The notes beneath the pieces were generated by a model. That model was not told the DNA's origin. It was given only the letters and a program-made list of their open reading frames with translations, and did not search any database. A stretch of 64,000 nt of DNA from Scandinavium manionii (lineage in GTDB: Bacteria; Pseudomonadota; Gammaproteobacteria; Enterobacterales; Enterobacteriaceae): assembly GCF_024764775.1 (NCBI RefSeq), contig NZ_JALIGC010000028.1:1-64000 (forward strand), read 5' to 3'. The position numbers and the translations under genes were made by a program. This document shows positions 45,149 through 54,414 of the stretch, piece after piece; within the stretch, counting starts at the first letter, position 1, and the number at the start of each line of letters is the position of its first letter.

Positions 45149-45354
45149 GTAGATGCTCATTCCATCTCTTATGTTCGCGTTTACGCCTCATAAACTCAGG
45201 AATGACGCAGAGCCGTTTACGGTGCTTATCGTCCACCGACAGATGTCGCTTCGGCCTCATCAAACACCATGGACATAACGTTGAGTGAAGCACCAATTGT
45301 TGTCAAACAGACCTGTTTTAACGCCTGCCCTGATTTCAGCGCAGGCGTTTTTTT
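45149..45354 (+). ncRNA. glmZ: Small regulatory RNA GlmZ
   Basis: About 206 nt, matching E. coli GlmZ along its length: gtagatgctcattccatctc at the 5' end, the gacgcagagccgtttacggt stretch, acaccatggaca, and the 3' terminator acgcctgc...gcaggcgttttttt (45320-45354). GlmZ, with Hfq, pairs with glmS mRNA and activates glucosamine-6-phosphate synthase translation; RapZ and RNase E inactivate it and GlmY protects it. As in E. coli it lies upstream of hemY, but aslA and aslB are absent. Confidence 0.93.
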
Positions 45355-45359
45355 ATGGG

Positions 45360-46565
45360 TTACGTTCGGTAGCGGAATAAGACGCCGCCCACCAACAATA
45401 ATGCGCAGAATGAAACGCACCACAGCGTGTAAATAGCGCCAAGCTGACTCGTTAGCATTACCGTAATAGACGTCGCGAGGGTGGCGCTGAGGGTTTGCCA
45501 GCGCCAGGCTTTCGCGCTGGCGGCGGAAACGACATCTTCGGTGAACTGGTGCAGCACGCTGAACGTCCCCAACGCGAAGACCACATTTGATGCCAGGTGA
45601 GCGATAAAAATGGCTCCCAGCGCCGCAGCGGTAAATCCCGACAGCATCGGCATTATGGCGTAGGCGAGCAGAAATATCCCCAGACAACCCAGCAACAGGC
45701 GGTTACGCTCAACATATTCCGGCATCTTGCGGCTATTCAGCAGTAACGGCCCGCACAATTGTCCCAGGCTGCGACTGAATAGTAGCGGCAACGCCAGCCC
45801 GGCAGTGTCATCCGGATGCATCTGTTGCGCCAACGCGGGCAGCAGTGCCATCGCCGGAGCGCCAACCGCAGCCAGAGAAGGTAGCAGCAGCAGGCTTCTT
45901 TTCTGCGCAAGCGTGAGGGACGCCCAGCCCAGCGGTTTCTGTGTTTTGGGCCTCCTGTCGTCCGCGGCGATCGCGGTGCGCTGCCGCGTTAACCACAGCA
46001 ACCACGATGCGGCGAGAAAACTTATGGCATCGACGACTAATAACGACAGTGGGCTGACTCGCTCAAACAGCAACACGCCCACTCCCATGCCCAATAACAC
46101 CTGCGATGCGAATATCAGGTTTTCCATTGCGGTGGCCGCCGGAAGTTCTTGCGCGCTCAGCCCGCGCTTAAAGGTCAGCGCCAATGCGGGCCACGACATT
46201 CCTGCCAGCAGCGCTTCTACGGACTGCACCGCCAATAGCAGCGGAACGTTGTGATGACGTAAACCCTCAAGGGGCAATATCAGCGCCAACAGACCGAGCA
46301 ACTCGCAGCAAATGAGTAAATGCAAGGGAGGGTGGGTGCGACACAATCTTTCGCCAATAAGGCTGCCCAGAAAGCCGGGCATGGTCGCCAACAACCAGGC
46401 GAGCGTTAACGTTGTCGGCGAGGCCTGCCAACGCAACAGCTGACCAAAAACGACGACCTGCGTCAGACCATTACCCAGCGACGATAAAATAAAGGCGAAG
46501 GCTAACAGGCGAAGCCAGACGTGGCCCCGCAATGCGCGTAGCAGCGCAAACAGCAGAGAATTCAT
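45360..46565 (-). CDS. MFS transporter, function unknown
   Basis: A 401-aa polytopic membrane protein with about 12 hydrophobic segments in two halves and a cytoplasmic-like loop near residues 190-210 (TAIADDRRPKTQKP), typical of the major facilitator superfamily. I do not recognise a specific subfamily; drug or metabolite efflux is common for such proteins. GGAGA lies 9 nt before the ATG. It stands alone between glmZ and the hem operon, the place of aslBA in E. coli. Confidence 0.75.
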   Translation of the reverse strand: MNSLLFALLRALRGHVWLRLLAFAFILSSLGNGLTQVVVFGQLLRWQASPTTLTLAWLLATMPGFLGSLIGERLCRTHPPLHLLICCELLGLLALILPLEGLRHHNVPLLLAVQSVEALLAGMSWPALALTFKRGLSAQELPAATAMENLIFASQVLLGMGVGVLLFERVSPLSLLVVDAISFLAASWLLWLTRQRTAIAADDRRPKTQKPLGWASLTLAQKRSLLLLPSLAAVGAPAMALLPALAQQMHPDDTAGLALPLLFSRSLGQLCGPLLLNSRKMPEYVERNRLLLGCLGIFLLAYAIMPMLSGFTAAALGAIFIAHLASNVVFALGTFSVLHQFTEDVVSAASAKAWRWQTLSATLATSITVMLTSQLGAIYTLWCVSFCALLLVGGVLFRYRT

Positions 46566-46698
46566 GTGGAACGATCTCCAGCAAAACGTTATCCACGCAA
46601 AAAGATGCGTGAGTAAAAAACGGTGAATGCTGAAAAGTCGTTACATTGGCAGGCTCTTGAAAGAGGTTAAGAGCAAAGAATTTAGCATGTTGCTTAAG

Positions 46699-46727
46699 AA
46701 AAAAGAAAGGGGCCTTTTGGCCCCTTT
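46699..46727 (-). terminator. Terminator of the hem operon
   Basis: On - the stem aaaggggcc-aaaa-ggccccttt is followed by cttttttctt, 16 nt after the hemY stop. Confidence 0.88.
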
Positions 46728-46742
46728 GATCACACATTTCAC

Positions 46743-47939
46743 TCAGGAAGGTGGATTGTTCTGCAGCGTCAGTAACAGTCCATCACGGCGCATGGTGGCC
46801 GCTTCTTCCGGCTGATGCATTCTGTCTAGAGCATCGGCCAGCCAGGCGTAATCAAACGCGTCTGGGCGCTGTTTCAATGCTGCGCGGAAGGCGATGGTCG
46901 CTTCCTGCCATTCACCGTGTTTCATCAGCGACTGGCCCAGCGTACTCCACAGCAGAGGGCGGTCACCCACGCTCTTGATCTGCTGGCGCAACACTTTTTC
47001 CAGTTGTTCAGGATTCGTGGTTTTCAGACGTGGAACAGGCAGCAGTAGGCGATCGTCATACTGACGTTTCAGGCCATCGATAATAATCTGCTGGGCCATG
47101 TCATGATCGTCACATTCGATGAGATGATCCGCCATGGCCACCTGCAGTGGCACGCGCTGACGGGTTTTTCGGCTCTGATTTTTCCACCATTCGCGCAGAC
47201 CATCGCTACCCTGATCGGCTCGCGCCTGATCCATCAAACCAATCCAGGCCTGCTGTTCCAGAGCGTCACGGTGCGCTTCATCTCCGACGTTCGCTTTCGC
47301 CATCGACGGAATGATATCCAGCAGTGGGGTCCAGGCCCCGGTGCGAATATAGGCTTGCTCAGCGAGGCGCAGCACTTCCGGGTGACGCGGTGCGATTTCC
47401 AAAAGCTTATCGACGCCGTGACGTGCGGCATGGTCTTCATTGCGTGCCAGCTGCAGGCGAACGCGGGTGATTTCAACCGGGATCAGATCGTTGCCGGCAC
47501 TTTCGGCTGCACGTTCCAGATGCTGATTGGCGCGCATTTCGTCCCCACGCTGTTGTGCAGCTTCTGCGGCTAACAGGTAGTTCACCACCGGCTGTTCAGC
47601 GTGATCGGCATTCTTCGACATCAGCTTCTCAACCTGCTGATAATCACCTTCTGCCAGCTTGAGCAGCGCTTGTTCGGTCTGCTTACGCGCCCGACGGCGT
47701 TTACGGCCAACAAACCAGCCACGGGTATGCGCCCCGGTGCGGAAAATGCGGCGCAGCAGCCATTCGATAGCGAACAGCACCACCATGGTCAGGATCAGAA
47801 TGATCACCAGGCCGGTGACGCTGGTTTCGATGTTGTAGTTGTCTGTCTGGATCAGGACGTATCCCTGATGGCCTGCAACGATCGGGCCCACAACGATCCC
47901 GGCGATCAGCAACGCAAAGAGCAGTAAAACTTTTAGCAT
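46743..47939 (-). CDS. hemY: HemY, TPR-containing membrane protein
   Basis: 398 aa. Two N-terminal membrane segments (about 5-25 and 40-62) precede a TPR-rich cytoplasmic domain. Encoded at the end of the hem operon; linked to haem metabolism in E. coli, but it is not the protoporphyrinogen oxidase that shares the symbol in Gram-positive bacteria. Starts 2 nt after the hemX stop. Confidence 0.95.
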   Translation of the reverse strand: MLKVLLLFALLIAGIVVGPIVAGHQGYVLIQTDNYNIETSVTGLVIILILTMVVLFAIEWLLRRIFRTGAHTRGWFVGRKRRRARKQTEQALLKLAEGDYQQVEKLMSKNADHAEQPVVNYLLAAEAAQQRGDEMRANQHLERAAESAGNDLIPVEITRVRLQLARNEDHAARHGVDKLLEIAPRHPEVLRLAEQAYIRTGAWTPLLDIIPSMAKANVGDEAHRDALEQQAWIGLMDQARADQGSDGLREWWKNQSRKTRQRVPLQVAMADHLIECDDHDMAQQIIIDGLKRQYDDRLLLPVPRLKTTNPEQLEKVLRQQIKSVGDRPLLWSTLGQSLMKHGEWQEATIAFRAALKQRPDAFDYAWLADALDRMHQPEEAATMRRDGLLLTLQNNPPS

Positions 47940-47941
47940 GC

Positions 47942-49132
47942 TTATTCTCCCTGCGGTGCAGCGGCGGCGGGCGCGGCATCAGCCTGAGGCGCCGCGCTCG
48001 GCGCAACCGGCGGCTGTGCCAGCAGATTACGCACGCGGGTTTGCATCAGCTTTTCCAGAATCGCCTGGCTTTGCAGCGTTTCCGGCACGTCCATATTGAT
48101 ATTTTGCTGGCTCAGCGAATCCACCTCATCAAGGAAAGCTTTAGTGGTTGCATCGTCAGTGTCGTAGTACGCGCGTACCCAAGTGGAAACGTTGTCCAGT
48201 GCCTGTTTGTACGTTTGTTCCTGATGGCGAGGCACGGCCTGGGCCGCAACCAGCAGACGCGAGCGAATGTTTTCGCGCAGGTAGACGTCCTGATTTGGCG
48301 CTAACAGCGGAACGGCGGTTTCATCACGGCGGCGAATGGTGATGAAGCTGTCCATAAAGTTCTGCCAGCTTTTTTGCAGATTGACGCGCCATTCACCCAA
48401 CGAGCTGGAAAGCTCACCGCTATCGTCGTCCATCGGGGAATCATCATCGGTGTTATCGGCCAGACGCAGGTTATCAATCTGATTAGACAGCTGATTGACC
48501 TTCAAAATGATCCCGTCGTAATCGACCTGCGCCACGCCGGAGAGGCTGGCGATATCATCGGTGATTGCACGACGAGCGTTAATCAGGCTTGGGTCATTCA
48601 TGTCTGCCAGGCTTGCATCGGCGCTTTTGAGCAGTGCCGCTGCGGTGGTGATGTCCTGATCGCTCCACAGTTTACGTCCTGCCAGTTTGACGAGGAAATC
48701 CGCCTGCGCGAGCTGCCAGGTTTTGGCATCGCTGCCGGAAATTGTGGCGACTTTTTGCTGCAGTTCATCAAGCTGTTTGGTCAACGCATCCTGCTGCTGT
48801 TTCGCCGCAGTCAGGCGATCGGCCTGTTGCTTGATGATGCCGTCCAGCTCGCTCTTCTGCGACTCTTGTGCGTTTTGCAGGGCAGTCACTTGATTGATCA
48901 GCGCATCGCTGGCGGTCGTCTGATTGGTATTTTGTTTTTTCACCAGGCCATACAGGCCAATGCCTGCGGCCAGAGCGATGGCAATCGCCACTACGCTCAG
49001 CGCCAACGGCACTTTGTTGCTGCTGTTTTTCTTCTCAGCGTTTTTCTTTTCAGCATTCTCCGGCTGTGGCGTTTGTTCCACGGCCTCCCTGGTCTCCTCA
49101 ACCACGGCGGAGTTCTCTTTTTGTTCCGTCAT
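47942..49132 (-). CDS. hemX: HemX membrane protein
   Basis: 396 aa. Cytoplasmic N-terminal region with a small duplicated NAEKK segment, one membrane helix near residues 45-65, then a coiled-coil and soluble periplasmic domain, ending in an Ala/Pro-rich tail (AAPQADAAPAAAAPQGE). Long annotated as a uroporphyrinogen III methyltransferase, but it lacks that domain. ATG 49132 gives MTEQKENSAVVEETREA as in E. coli; a start four codons upstream is possible. Confidence 0.93.
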   Translation of the reverse strand: MTEQKENSAVVEETREAVEQTPQPENAEKKNAEKKNSSNKVPLALSVVAIAIALAAGIGLYGLVKKQNTNQTTASDALINQVTALQNAQESQKSELDGIIKQQADRLTAAKQQQDALTKQLDELQQKVATISGSDAKTWQLAQADFLVKLAGRKLWSDQDITTAAALLKSADASLADMNDPSLINARRAITDDIASLSGVAQVDYDGIILKVNQLSNQIDNLRLADNTDDDSPMDDDSGELSSSLGEWRVNLQKSWQNFMDSFITIRRRDETAVPLLAPNQDVYLRENIRSRLLVAAQAVPRHQEQTYKQALDNVSTWVRAYYDTDDATTKAFLDEVDSLSQQNINMDVPETLQSQAILEKLMQTRVRNLLAQPPVAPSAAPQADAAPAAAAPQGE

Positions 49133-49153
49133 TATGGCTTCCAATTTTGAGAG

Positions 49154-49894
49154 TTATTGTAAAGCACGCAGCAGCGCGTCGTTGTCGGCGCTATCGGCCA
49201 CCCTGATATTCCGCCAGCCCAGCTCCCGGGCCTGTTCAGCAAGGCGCTCACTCACCACAAGCACCTCGCAGTTTAACAACCAACGCTCTCGATACCATTG
49301 CGGAATAAGCGACCAGAGCTGTTTTAACATTTCGCCGCTGGTGATGACCAGTCGGGTCACGCCGCGCGTTTGCCAGCGCATAGCCTCTTCTGCACCGTCA
49401 TAGTGCCGGTTACTACGTTGATAACATTCACAAAAAGTCACTTCTGCACCGCGGCTCCGTAGCGTTTCGCCGAGCAATTCGCGCCCGCCGTTTCCGCGTA
49501 AAATCAGTGCTTTCTTGCCGGCAACGTTTTGTAATTCAGGTAATTGTAGCAACACTTCGCTGACTTCCCGATCGAGAGGGTAGCGAACGTCAATGCTACT
49601 GACTTTGTGCAGCGCCAGGCCAGTGGTTCGCCCGATGGCAAAATAGCGTGGCGCGTGCGGCCAACGCTGCCCGTGCTGCTGAAGTTGCGCCTGGGCAAAT
49701 TCGACGGCGTGTTGTGAAAGGGCGAACAGCAGATCGCCGTCATTCAGTGCGGCCAGGTGTCCTGCAAGCTGTGCTAATTCGCGCCCGGGGGTGAATTCAA
49801 TTAACGGAAAGCTCCAGGCCTCTCGCCCCAGCGCGCGCAGGCGGCTGACAAGTTCTTCTCCCTGGGGAGAGGGGCGAGTGACCAGAATGCTCAT
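49154..49894 (-). CDS. hemD: Uroporphyrinogen-III synthase
   Basis: A 246-aa two-domain HemD. Cyclises hydroxymethylbilane with inversion of ring D. N-terminus MSILVTRPSPQGEELVSRLR and conserved LVITSGEMLKQL. Sequence-variable family, but location between hemC and hemX is decisive. Overlaps hemC by 4 nt. Confidence 0.95.
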   Translation of the reverse strand: MSILVTRPSPQGEELVSRLRALGREAWSFPLIEFTPGRELAQLAGHLAALNDGDLLFALSQHAVEFAQAQLQQHGQRWPHAPRYFAIGRTTGLALHKVSSIDVRYPLDREVSEVLLQLPELQNVAGKKALILRGNGGRELLGETLRSRGAEVTFCECYQRSNRHYDGAEEAMRWQTRGVTRLVITSGEMLKQLWSLIPQWYRERWLLNCEVLVVSERLAEQARELGWRNIRVADSADNDALLRALQ

Positions 49895-50832
49895 TCAGGG
49901 GCTTCTCCGTTATACACTTCCGCGAGAATTTCACGTGCACCGTTGTTCAACAGCTCTTCGGCCAGCGAAATCCCCAGCTCTTTGGCATCTTCGGCTGGCC
50001 CACGGCGTTCACCGCGTACCATCCGGCTGCCATCCGGGGCGCCAACGAGTGCCCGAAGCCAGATTTCACCGTGGCTTAATTCAGCATAGCTGCCAATCGG
50101 CACCTGGCAGCCGCCTTCGAGGCGAGTATTCATCGCGCGCTCTGCGCAGACGCGCACGGCGGTATCCGCGTGATTTAGCGGTGCCAGCAGCGTGCGGGTG
50201 TGTGCGTCGCCGAGACGGCACTCAATACCCACGGCACCCTGACCCACGGCGGGTAGAGATTGCTCAGGTGATAACGCTGCGCGAATTCTATCTTCCAGAC
50301 CGAGACGCTTCAGCCCGGCGACGGCCAAAATAATGGCATCGTAATCGCCGTTATCGAGCTTGCCGAGGCGCGTGCCAACGTTGCCACGCAGCGAGCGAAT
50401 CACCAGGTCCGGGCGATCGGCAGCCAGTTGACACTGGCGGCGTAAACTTGACGTGCCAACCACACTGCCTGCAGGCAACGCGTCGATAGAGTCGAAATGG
50501 TTAGAAACAAATGCGTCGCGTGGATCGTCGCGTTCGCAGATGGTCGTCAGACCGAGTCCTGGCGGGAATTCCACCGGAACATCCTTCATGGAATGCACGG
50601 CGATATCGGCGCGGTCTTCAAGTAGCGCAAGTTCTAGCTCTTTGACGAACAGGCCTTTTCCGCCCACTTTCGCCAGAGGCGTATCGAGGATCACATCGCC
50701 GCGCGTCACCATCGGCACCAGTTCGACCTGAAGCCCGGGATGGCACGCCATCAGCCTGTCTTTCACATAATGTGCCTGCCACAGCGCGAGAGGACTTTGG
50801 CGTGTGGCAATTCTTAAAACTTTGTCTAACAT
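49891..50832 (-). CDS. hemC: Hydroxymethylbilane synthase
   Basis: 313 aa. Polymerises four porphobilinogen molecules on a dipyrromethane cofactor attached to the Cys in LEGGCQVPIGSY. N-terminus LRIATRQSPLALWQAHYVK is characteristic. First gene of hemCDXY, divergent from cyaA. Confidence 0.97.
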   Translation of the reverse strand: MLDKVLRIATRQSPLALWQAHYVKDRLMACHPGLQVELVPMVTRGDVILDTPLAKVGGKGLFVKELELALLEDRADIAVHSMKDVPVEFPPGLGLTTICERDDPRDAFVSNHFDSIDALPAGSVVGTSSLRRQCQLAADRPDLVIRSLRGNVGTRLGKLDNGDYDAIILAVAGLKRLGLEDRIRAALSPEQSLPAVGQGAVGIECRLGDAHTRTLLAPLNHADTAVRVCAERAMNTRLEGGCQVPIGSYAELSHGEIWLRALVGAPDGSRMVRGERRGPAEDAKELGISLAEELLNNGAREILAEVYNGEAPE

Positions 50833-51172
50833 GCTTGTTACCGTCGTTATCGTCCGCCAGCCATCCTAACATTGTTGCTATAAGGATGTTAGTTTTCGAG
50901 TTTTTCTGAAAATGAGCAAACGGAGCGATGACCCGCATGTTGAAGAATTTACAGCCGTTAATCGGTGCTAAACTTATGAGTAGCGCATCTTTCTTTACGG
51001 TCAAACGGCAAGGTGTTAAATTGATCACGTTTTAAACCGTTTGTTAGCCCGCACCAACACACCATCTCGGCGACAGACGGTAGCGGTTCTTGTTGAAATT
51101 CTAAAAACCTTCGTATCCCTTGCAGTCCACCGCCTTAGCGATACGCCAGGTTTTAACATCAGGCGATATGTC
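50833..51172. other. hemC-cyaA divergent control region
   Basis: 340 bp with no gene that I can support. It holds the promoters of both operons and a CRP site. An open frame in phase with cyaA runs back to 51041 but has no family match. Confidence 0.7.
51014..51029 (+). promoter_or_regulatory. CRP site in the cyaA promoter region
   Basis: TGTTA, six bases (aattga with one flanking a), TCACG. This is the CRP site known to repress cyaA P2 in E. coli, with the same local sequence (gtgttaaattgatcacg). It would give negative feedback by cAMP-CRP. Confidence 0.8.
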
Positions 51173-53719
51173 TTGTACCTCTATATTGAGACACTGAAAC
51201 AGAGACTGGATGCCATTAATCAATTGCGCGTGGATCGCGCGCTTGCTGCCATGGGGCCCGCTTTTCAGCAGGTCTACAGTCTTCTGCCGACATTGCTTCA
51301 CTACCATCATCCGCTAATGCCGGGTTACCTCGACGGTAACGTACCCAAAGGCATTTGCCTCTACACGCCTGATGAAACTCAACGTCACTACCTTGATGAG
51401 CTGGAACTGCACCGTGGTATGCCGCCGCAGGTTTCCGTCAAAGGTGAATTGCCGATTACCGGCGTTTACTCTATGGGTAGCACGTCTTCTGTCGGCCAAA
51501 GCTGCTCTTCCGATCTCGATATCTGGGTCTGCCATCAGGCCTGGCTTGATAACGAAGAACGCCAGCTGTTGCAGCGTAAATGTAGTCTGCTCGAAAGTTG
51601 GGCCGCGTCGCTTGGCGTGGAAGTCAGCTTTTTCCTGATAGACGAAAACCGCTTCCGTCATAATGAAAGCGGTAGTCTTGGGGGTGAAGACTGTGGCTCA
51701 ACGCAGCACATCTTGCTGCTCGACGAATTTTACCGGACCGCCGTGCGCCTCGCCGGGAAACGTATTTTGTGGAATATGGTGCCGTGCGAAGAAGAAGAGC
51801 ATTACGACGATTACGTCATGAAGCTCTACTCGCAGGGCGTACTGACGCCAAATGAATGGCTGGATCTCGGCGGATTGAGTTCGCTCTCCGCGGAAGAGTA
51901 CTTCGGGGCCAGCCTGTGGCAGCTGTATAAGAGTATCGACTCGCCGTATAAAGCGGTGCTGAAAACCCTGCTGCTCGAAGCGTATTCCTGGGAATATCCC
52001 AATAGCCGCCTGTTGGCGAAAGACATTAAGCAGCGCCTGCACGACGGCGAGATTGTGTCCTTTGGGCTCGATCCCTACTGCATGATGCTCGAACGCGTCA
52101 CGACCTATCTTCAAGCCATTGATGACGCCACCCGTCTGGATCTGGTGCGTCGGTGCTTCTACCTGAAAGTGTGCGAAAAACTCAGCCGCGAACGCGCCTG
52201 TGTGGGCTGGCGTCGTGAAGTCGTCGGCCAACTGGTGAAAGACTGGGGCTGGAGCGAAGAGCGTCTGGCGATGCTCGACAATCGTGCAAACTGGAAGATT
52301 GACGAAGTGCGCGATGCGCACAACGAACTGCTCGACGCGATGATGCAGAGCTACCGAAACCTGATCCGTTTCGCGCGCCGCAACAACCTCAGCGTTTCAG
52401 CTAGCCCGCAGGATATCGGCGTGTTGACCCGTAAGCTGTACGCGGCGTTTGAAGCGCTGCCGGGGAAAGTGACGCTGGTTAACCCGCAAATTTCACCGGA
52501 TCTCTCTGAGCCGAACCTGACCTTTATCCATGTGCCGCCGGGACGCGCCAACCGTACAGGCTGGTATCTCTACAACCGTGCGCCAAATATGGAATCGATC
52601 GTCAGTCATCAGCCACTTGAATATAACCGTTATCTTAATAAGCTGGTGGCGTGGGCCTGGTTTAACGGCCTGCTGACCTCACGCACCCGCCTGTTTATTA
52701 AGGGCAACGGCATTGCCGACCTGGCGAAACTGCAAGAAATGGTGGCCGACGTATCGCACCACTTCCCGCTGCGCCTGCCTGCGCCGACGCCGAAAGCACT
52801 CTACAGTCCATGCGAAATTCGCCATCTGGCGATTATCGTCAACCTCGAATATGACCCGACCGCGGCGTTCCGTAATCAGGTCGTGCATTTCGATTTCCGT
52901 AAGCTGGACGTGTTCAGCTTTGGCGAAGAGCAGAATTGCCTGATTGGCAGCGTGGATCTGCTGTACCGCAACTCGTGGAACGAGGTGCGAACCCTGCATT
53001 TCAACGGCGAGCAGGCGATGATCGAAGCGCTGAAAACCATTCTTGGCAAAATGCACCAGGATGCGGCGCCACCGGACAGCGTCGACGTCTTCTGCTACAG
53101 CCAGCATTTACGTGGGCTTATTCGTACCCGTGTTCAGCAACTGGTGTCGGAGTGTATTGAGCTACGGCTTTCCAGTACCCGTCAGGAAACCGGGCGCTTT
53201 AAAGCGCTGCGCGTGGCGGGGCAAACCTGGGGTCTGTTCTTTGAACGTCTGAATGTGTCTGTGCAGAAACTGGAAAACGCCATCGAGTTTTATGGCGCGA
53301 TTTCTCACAACAAGCTGCATGGCCTGTCGGTCCAGGTAGAAACTAACCATGTGAAACTGCCGCCGGTCGTGGACGGGTTCGCAAGTGAAGGGATCATTCA
53401 GTTCTTCTTCGAAGACAGCAGCGAAGACAACGGTTTTAATATCTACATTCTGGATGAGAGCAACCGGGCAGAGGTTTATCACCACTGTGAAGGCAGCAAA
53501 GAAGAACTGGTGCGTGACGTCAGCCGCTTCTACTCGTCCTCGCACGACCGCTTTACCTACGGCTCAAGCTTTATTAACTTCAACCTGCCGCAGTTCTACC
53601 AGATTGTGAAAGTCGACAATCGCGCCCAGGTGATTCCGTTCCGCACTCAGGCTATAGCGGCCGTCGCACCCGCCAATCAGGATGCAACGACTCCGCTGCT
53701 GCAACAGTATTTTTCCTAG
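51173..53719 (+). CDS. cyaA: Adenylate cyclase (class I)
   Basis: An 848-aa class I adenylate cyclase. Catalytic N-terminal half with the nucleotidyltransferase signature GSTSSVGQSCSSDLDIWV near residue 103; regulatory C-terminal half linked to glucose-PTS EIIA. The start is TTG 51173, giving MYLYIETLKQRLDA and the E. coli length. A UUG start limits cyaA translation in E. coli. Confidence 0.97.
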   Translation: MYLYIETLKQRLDAINQLRVDRALAAMGPAFQQVYSLLPTLLHYHHPLMPGYLDGNVPKGICLYTPDETQRHYLDELELHRGMPPQVSVKGELPITGVYSMGSTSSVGQSCSSDLDIWVCHQAWLDNEERQLLQRKCSLLESWAASLGVEVSFFLIDENRFRHNESGSLGGEDCGSTQHILLLDEFYRTAVRLAGKRILWNMVPCEEEEHYDDYVMKLYSQGVLTPNEWLDLGGLSSLSAEEYFGASLWQLYKSIDSPYKAVLKTLLLEAYSWEYPNSRLLAKDIKQRLHDGEIVSFGLDPYCMMLERVTTYLQAIDDATRLDLVRRCFYLKVCEKLSRERACVGWRREVVGQLVKDWGWSEERLAMLDNRANWKIDEVRDAHNELLDAMMQSYRNLIRFARRNNLSVSASPQDIGVLTRKLYAAFEALPGKVTLVNPQISPDLSEPNLTFIHVPPGRANRTGWYLYNRAPNMESIVSHQPLEYNRYLNKLVAWAWFNGLLTSRTRLFIKGNGIADLAKLQEMVADVSHHFPLRLPAPTPKALYSPCEIRHLAIIVNLEYDPTAAFRNQVVHFDFRKLDVFSFGEEQNCLIGSVDLLYRNSWNEVRTLHFNGEQAMIEALKTILGKMHQDAAPPDSVDVFCYSQHLRGLIRTRVQQLVSECIELRLSSTRQETGRFKALRVAGQTWGLFFERLNVSVQKLENAIEFYGAISHNKLHGLSVQVETNHVKLPPVVDGFASEGIIQFFFEDSSEDNGFNIYILDESNRAEVYHHCEGSKEELVRDVSRFYSSSHDRFTYGSSFINFNLPQFYQIVKVDNRAQVIPFRTQAIAAVAPANQDATTPLLQQYFS

Positions 53720-54036
53720 CGGAAGCTAACCGCCTCGCCCGCCTGCTGCGTGGCGGCCTGTTCCAGCAAATCCCAGAAGGTTTCGCCGCTGCGATCGCAG
53801 ACCCACTCGTTGTCTTTCAAACTAAAGTGATAGCCGCCCTGTTTGGTGGCCAGCCACACCTGGTGCAGCGGCTCCTGGCGGTTAATGATGATTTTGCTGC
53901 CGTTTTCGAAGCTCAGCGTCAGCACGCCGCCGTTAATCTCACAATCAATATCGCTGTCGCCATCCCAGTCGTCGAGGTTCTCTTCGATGGTCATCCACAG
54001 TTGGTCTGCAAGGCGATGAAATTCACTGTCGTTCAT
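53716..54036 (-). CDS. cyaY: Frataxin-like iron-binding protein CyaY
   Basis: A 106-aa bacterial frataxin with the acidic N-terminal helix (EENLDDWDGDSDIDCE) that binds iron, and the WLATKQGGYHF strand. It slows IscS-driven Fe-S cluster assembly. Convergent with cyaA (4-nt overlap) and divergent from lptM. Confidence 0.97.
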   Translation of the reverse strand: MNDSEFHRLADQLWMTIEENLDDWDGDSDIDCEINGGVLTLSFENGSKIIINRQEPLHQVWLATKQGGYHFSLKDNEWVCDRSGETFWDLLEQAATQQAGEAVSFR

Positions 54037-54174
54037 TGTTCTTTTCCATTATCAGGGGATGGCGGCAGTATAACGCGAAACAATTCCGGTTGCAGTCAGG
54101 TGCTAAACGCTTGCTTTTACGTCTTCTCCTGCGATGATAGAAAGCAGAAAGCATCAACCACAGGCACTTTAAGA

Positions 54175-54378
54175 ATGAAGAACCTCTTTCGACCACTGGT
54201 CCTTTTGGCTGCGTTAATGACCCTGGCAGGCTGTGGCCTGAAGGGGCCGCTCTATTTTCCGCCAGCAGATAAATCGGCGGCTCCGCCAACGAAACCGGTT
54301 AATACGGACACTCAGACCACTGAGCCGAGCCGTAACGATCGCGGTGATAATGGTGGCCCAACCCAGGTTAACTACTAA
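54175..54378 (+). CDS. lptM: Lipoprotein LptM (YifL)
   Basis: A 67-aa lipoprotein. Signal peptide with lipobox LAGC, Cys20, followed by GLKGPLYFPPADK and a Pro/Thr-rich tail, matching E. coli YifL. LptM is reported to promote assembly of the LptDE lipopolysaccharide translocon. Upstream of dapF, with a 36-bp gap. Confidence 0.94.
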   Translation: MKNLFRPLVLLAALMTLAGCGLKGPLYFPPADKSAAPPTKPVNTDTQTTEPSRNDRGDNGGPTQVNY

Positions 54379-54414
54379 CAAGACATCGTTATTTCTGCGT
54401 GGATGGAGTCAATG

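Noticed and set aside
45009..45296. A 95-codon ORF on the - strand, rich in Arg and His
   Set aside because: It is antisense to the glmZ small RNA and its control region, has no recognisable domain and no clear ribosome site.
48374..49150. A 258-codon + frame opposite hemX
   Set aside because: Shadow frame; hemX and the hem operon order are well supported on the other strand.
51041..51172. Extended N-terminus of CyaA
   Set aside because: The extra 44 codons cross the promoter/leader region and have no match in class I cyclases; the UUG start is known for this gene.
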